NCBI GenBank assembly: GCA_022563075.1
Contig: JADFOC010000101.1
Span: 1 to 8,052, forward strand
DNA from: Pseudomonadota bacterium
GTDB taxonomy: Bacteria; Pseudomonadota; Gammaproteobacteria; Pseudomonadales; Pseudohongiellaceae
Direction: 5' to 3'
DNA length: 8,052 nucleotides
The position numbers and the translations under genes were made by a program. The notes under the pieces were generated by a model. That model ran no database searches. It saw only the letters and a list, made by a program, of their open reading frames with translations, and had not been told where the DNA came from. Positions 6,949 to 8,052 of the stretch are shown piece by piece (within the stretch, counting starts at the first letter, position 1; the number at the start of each line of letters is the position of its first letter).

Positions 6949-6973
6949 GCGGTGGCCTGAGTACGGCCACCGC
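6949..6973. terminator. Perfect 9-bp hairpin between convergent genes
   Basis: GCGGTGGCC (6949-6957) and GGCCACCGC (6965-6973) are perfect inverted repeats around a 7-base loop. The hairpin lies between the + strand hydrolase (ends 6931) and the - strand frame (ends 6989), where a bidirectional terminator is expected. No clean U tract follows on either strand, only ATTCAATTTC on the + side, so it may act as a weak or Rho-assisted terminator or an mRNA 3'-end stabiliser. Confidence 0.45.
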
Positions 6974-6988
6974 CGACGAGATTCAATT

Positions 6989-7285
6989 TCAAAGAGCGGC
7001 GGCTAATCGAGTTCCCTGGTCGATGGCGCGCATGGCATCAAGCTCTACCGCCACATCGGCGCCGCCAATCAGGTGAAACGGTTTGTGCAGTCCCCGGCTA
7101 AGCTCCTTCAGTGGTTCCTGACCCGCGCAGAGAATCACGTTGTCGACTTCCAGTAATCTTGGCGCATCGCCTACCAGCAGATGCAGGCCAGCATCGTCAA
7201 TGCGTTGATAGGTGCAGCCGGACAGCATCTGGATGCCGCGATTGATGAGCCCGAGGCGGTGAATCCAGCCGGTGGTCTTGCCAAG
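6989..7285 (-). pseudogene. fadH: 2,4-dienoyl-CoA reductase (FadH), C-terminal fragment
   Basis: The last ~98 codons are the FadH end. LGKTTGWIHR, IDDAGLHLLV, VDNVILCAGQEP, FHLIGGADVAVELDAMRAI and QGTRLA match, nearly word for word, the Escherichia coli FadH C-terminus as I remember it. The intact enzyme (about 670 aa) reduces 2,4-dienoyl-CoA with NADPH during beta-oxidation of unsaturated fatty acids, using an N-terminal FMN barrel, a 4Fe-4S cluster and a C-terminal FAD/NADPH module; everything before LGKT is missing here. Codon use is mixed, like the genes on the left, so this piece probably belongs to the host chromosome. The stop (TGA, 6989-6991) is normal and faces the hydrolase gene across the hairpin. 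A lineage needing this enzyme would need another copy. Confidence 0.85.
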
Positions 7286-7927
7286 GTTGCGGCCCGGGTG
7301 GAGCTGGTAGAACCAGGTCTTGCGCGTGGGCGCGCCCTTCTCAAAGAAGAGCACCACGGTTCTGACGCCTGAAACGAAGACTCCGCTTGGCAGGTCGAGC
7401 ACGGTGTGCAGGTTGCAGCTCTCCAGCAGCTCCTGGCGCAGGGCCTTGGCGGCGTTGTCGGAGTTGGAGAGGAAGGTGTTCTTGATGACCACCGCGGCCC
7501 GGCCGCCGGCCTTGAGCTTCTTGATAAAGTGCTGGAGGAAGAGGAAGGCGGTCTCGCCGGTCTTGATGGGGAAGTTCTGCTGGACCTCCTTGCGCTCCTT
7601 GCCGCCGAAGGGCGGATTGGCCAGGATGATGTCGAAGCGGTCGCGCTCCTGGATGTCGGCGAGGTTCTCGGTCAGCGTGTTGGTGTGGATGATGTTCGGC
7701 GCTTCGATCCCATGCAGGATCATGTTCATGATCCCGATGATGTACGCCAGCGACTTCTTCTCCTTGCCGTAGAAGGTCTTCTCCTGGAGCTTCTTGAGCT
7801 GGGAGGTGGTCAGCTTCTTCTTGCCGTCGCGCATGTAATCGTGCGATTCGCAGAGGAAGCCCGCTAACATCAATTTGTAAAATAATAATACCGCTATTTT
7901 CAACATCTTCTGGAACCATTTCTTCAT
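6989..7927 (-). CDS. Chimeric open frame: HsdM internal slice joined to FadH C-terminus
   Basis: One uninterrupted 312-codon frame made of three parts. Residues 1 to about 21 (MKKWFQKMLK...) resemble nothing I know, come from AT-rich DNA and are probably a chance in-frame reading of another gene fragment. Residues about 22-218 are an internal slice of a type I restriction-modification adenine methyltransferase, with NPPF at 104-107. Residues 215-312 are the end of NADPH-dependent 2,4-dienoyl-CoA reductase. ATG 7927 has no ribosome binding site (CTCCAG precedes it), and the frame upstream closes at a TAG about 45 bases away, so this start is doubtful. The product would lack HsdM motif I and its target-recognition partner region, and all FMN, 4Fe-4S and most FAD/NADPH parts of FadH; no function is expected. 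It is best treated as a pseudogene-like fusion or a sequence chimera. Confidence 0.6.
   Translation of the reverse strand: MKKWFQKMLKIAVLLFYKLMLAGFLCESHDYMRDGKKKLTTSQLKKLQEKTFYGKEKKSLAYIIGIMNMILHGIEAPNIIHTNTLTENLADIQERDRFDIILANPPFGGKERKEVQQNFPIKTGETAFLFLQHFIKKLKAGGRAAVVIKNTFLSNSDNAAKALRQELLESCNLHTVLDLPSGVFVSGVRTVVLFFEKGAPTRKTWFYQLHPGRNLGKTTGWIHRLGLINRGIQMLSGCTYQRIDDAGLHLLVGDAPRLLEVDNVILCAGQEPLKELSRGLHKPFHLIGGADVAVELDAMRAIDQGTRLAAAL
7274..7285 (-). other. HsdM/FadH junction on a shared LGKT-coding stretch
   Basis: On the - strand these 12 bases read CTTGGCAAGACC, coding LGKT. Type I HsdM proteins commonly have RN(L/M)GKTNPL here, and FadH has GLGKTTGWIHR. Residues before the stretch (HPGRN) are HsdM-like and those after it (TGWIHR) are FadH-like, so the crossover lies within it and preserves the reading frame. 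Confidence 0.75.
7274..7864 (-). pseudogene. hsdM: Type I restriction-modification methyltransferase (HsdM), internal fragment
   Basis: About 197 codons from the middle of an N6-adenine methyltransferase of a type I R-M system. The order is GFLCESHDYM (just after motif I DPACGTG), IIGIMNMILHGIEAPNI, DRFDIILANPPFGGKE with the catalytic NPPF, NFPIKTGETAFLFLQHFI, GGRAAVVIKNTFLSN, LDLPSGVFVSGVRTVVLFFEKG and TWFYQLHPGRNLGKT. The SAM-binding DPACGTG and the whole N-terminal domain (about 200 residues) are missing, as is the C-terminal ~100 residues; no hsdS or hsdR is nearby. Codons end almost always in G or C (from K36 about two exceptions in 56), and two 60-base lines counted gave 62-65% GC against 32% in the adjoining 60 bases. 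This points to a different source genome or a chimeric sequence. The fragment cannot be active. Confidence 0.85.
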
Positions 7928-8052
7928 CTGGAGCGGTTTCAGCGTAGCTTTCGGCCTCGGATGCCGAAGGCGCTAGACATACGTCGCCTGTCGAATCTGT
8001 CCAATTTTTATGTTCTACCCCGCCCAGTCCCTTAGCTAGGATTGATTCGAGA
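7862..8052 (-). CDS. Unidentified coding-like fragment at the window edge (partial)
   Basis: On the - strand one frame is open from the window end to the HsdM boundary. It reads LESILAKGLGGVEHKNW near the edge, continues through an acidic stretch (ESYAETAPDEEMVPEDVE) and ends in NSGIIILQIDVSG before running into HsdM DNA out of frame. Purine-first codons (GAA GAT GTT GAA AAT AGC GGT ATT...) and A/T-rich third positions look like real coding sequence and differ strongly from the HsdM piece. I do not recognise the family. Sixty-four open codons alone are not strong statistical proof, and both the start and the natural end are missing. It is not FadH, so fadH, hsdM and this piece are three separate sources. 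A + strand alternative (starting LHLERFQRSF near 7923) is shorter and less convincing. Confidence 0.4.

Noticed and set aside
7274..7864. HsdM piece as a mobile-element cargo or defence island
   Set aside because: No terminal inverted repeats, target-site duplication, integrase, transposase, hsdS or hsdR is visible, and both ends cut through the methyltransferase itself.
7181..7867. Several + strand open frames opposite the chimera
   Set aside because: They are antisense shadows created by the high-GC HsdM DNA (Leu/Val/Glu-rich low-complexity reading) and have no recognisable motifs.
7341..7919. Long - strand frame starting MVPEDVENSG and continuing through the HsdM region
   Set aside because: Only its first ~20 codons belong to the coding-like right-edge fragment; the rest is Arg/His/Gln-rich out-of-frame reading of HsdM DNA.
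7948..7970. Inverted repeat CTTTCGGC/GCCGAAGG near the right edge as a terminator or attachment site
   Set aside because: It has a mismatch, lies inside the coding-like fragment and has no U tract or partner repeat at the other breakpoint.

Overview
The window looks like chromosomal DNA of a Proteobacterium, most likely a gammaproteobacterium with a rich fatty-acid / CoA-ester metabolism. This is an inference from gene families (paired acyl-CoA dehydrogenases, an RhlG-like SDR, a FadH end, split membrane/spermidine-synthase-like proteins), Shine-Dalgarno signals and mixed, mid-GC codon use. No rRNA, tRNA, CRISPR array or recognisable insertion sequence is visible.

Region 1 (1-4424, + strand) is a CoA-ester catabolism cluster: the C-terminal part of one acyl-CoA dehydrogenase (ACAD), a complete second ACAD, a histidine-phosphatase-fold protein whose second catalytic His is replaced by Ser, an APH-type phosphotransferase of the family that is fused to ACADs in animal ACAD10/ACAD11, and an RhlG-like short-chain dehydrogenase. 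Ketoreductase + APH-type kinase + ACAD is the logic of the 4-hydroxyacyl-CoA route (Pseudomonas putida LvaD/LvaA/LvaC; mammalian ACAD10/11). A related pathway is a testable hypothesis here.

Region 2 (4524-6931, + strand) is a compact three-gene unit: a six-helix membrane protein like the N-terminal half of fused MFS/spermidine synthases, a separately encoded spermidine-synthase-like Rossmann domain with its own signal peptide (17-base gene overlap), and an exported alpha/beta hydrolase 10 bases further on. The Rossmann domain lacks the usual GGGDG and DSxDP signatures and seems to be sent to the periplasm, where SAM is not expected.

Region 3 (6932-8052, read on the - strand) is the strangest part. 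After a perfect 9-bp hairpin between convergent genes comes one open frame (6989-7927) that joins pieces of two unrelated genes: an internal slice of a type I restriction-modification methyltransferase (HsdM, with NPPF but without motif I) and, in frame, the last ~95 residues of 2,4-dienoyl-CoA reductase (FadH). The junction falls on LGKT, a peptide found in both families. The HsdM slice has almost exclusively G/C-ending codons, unlike both flanks. On its other side it abuts a third, AT-richer coding-looking fragment in another frame that runs off the window. This is either microhomology-mediated illegitimate recombination that destroyed fadH, or a chimeric read/assembly; the sequence alone cannot decide.
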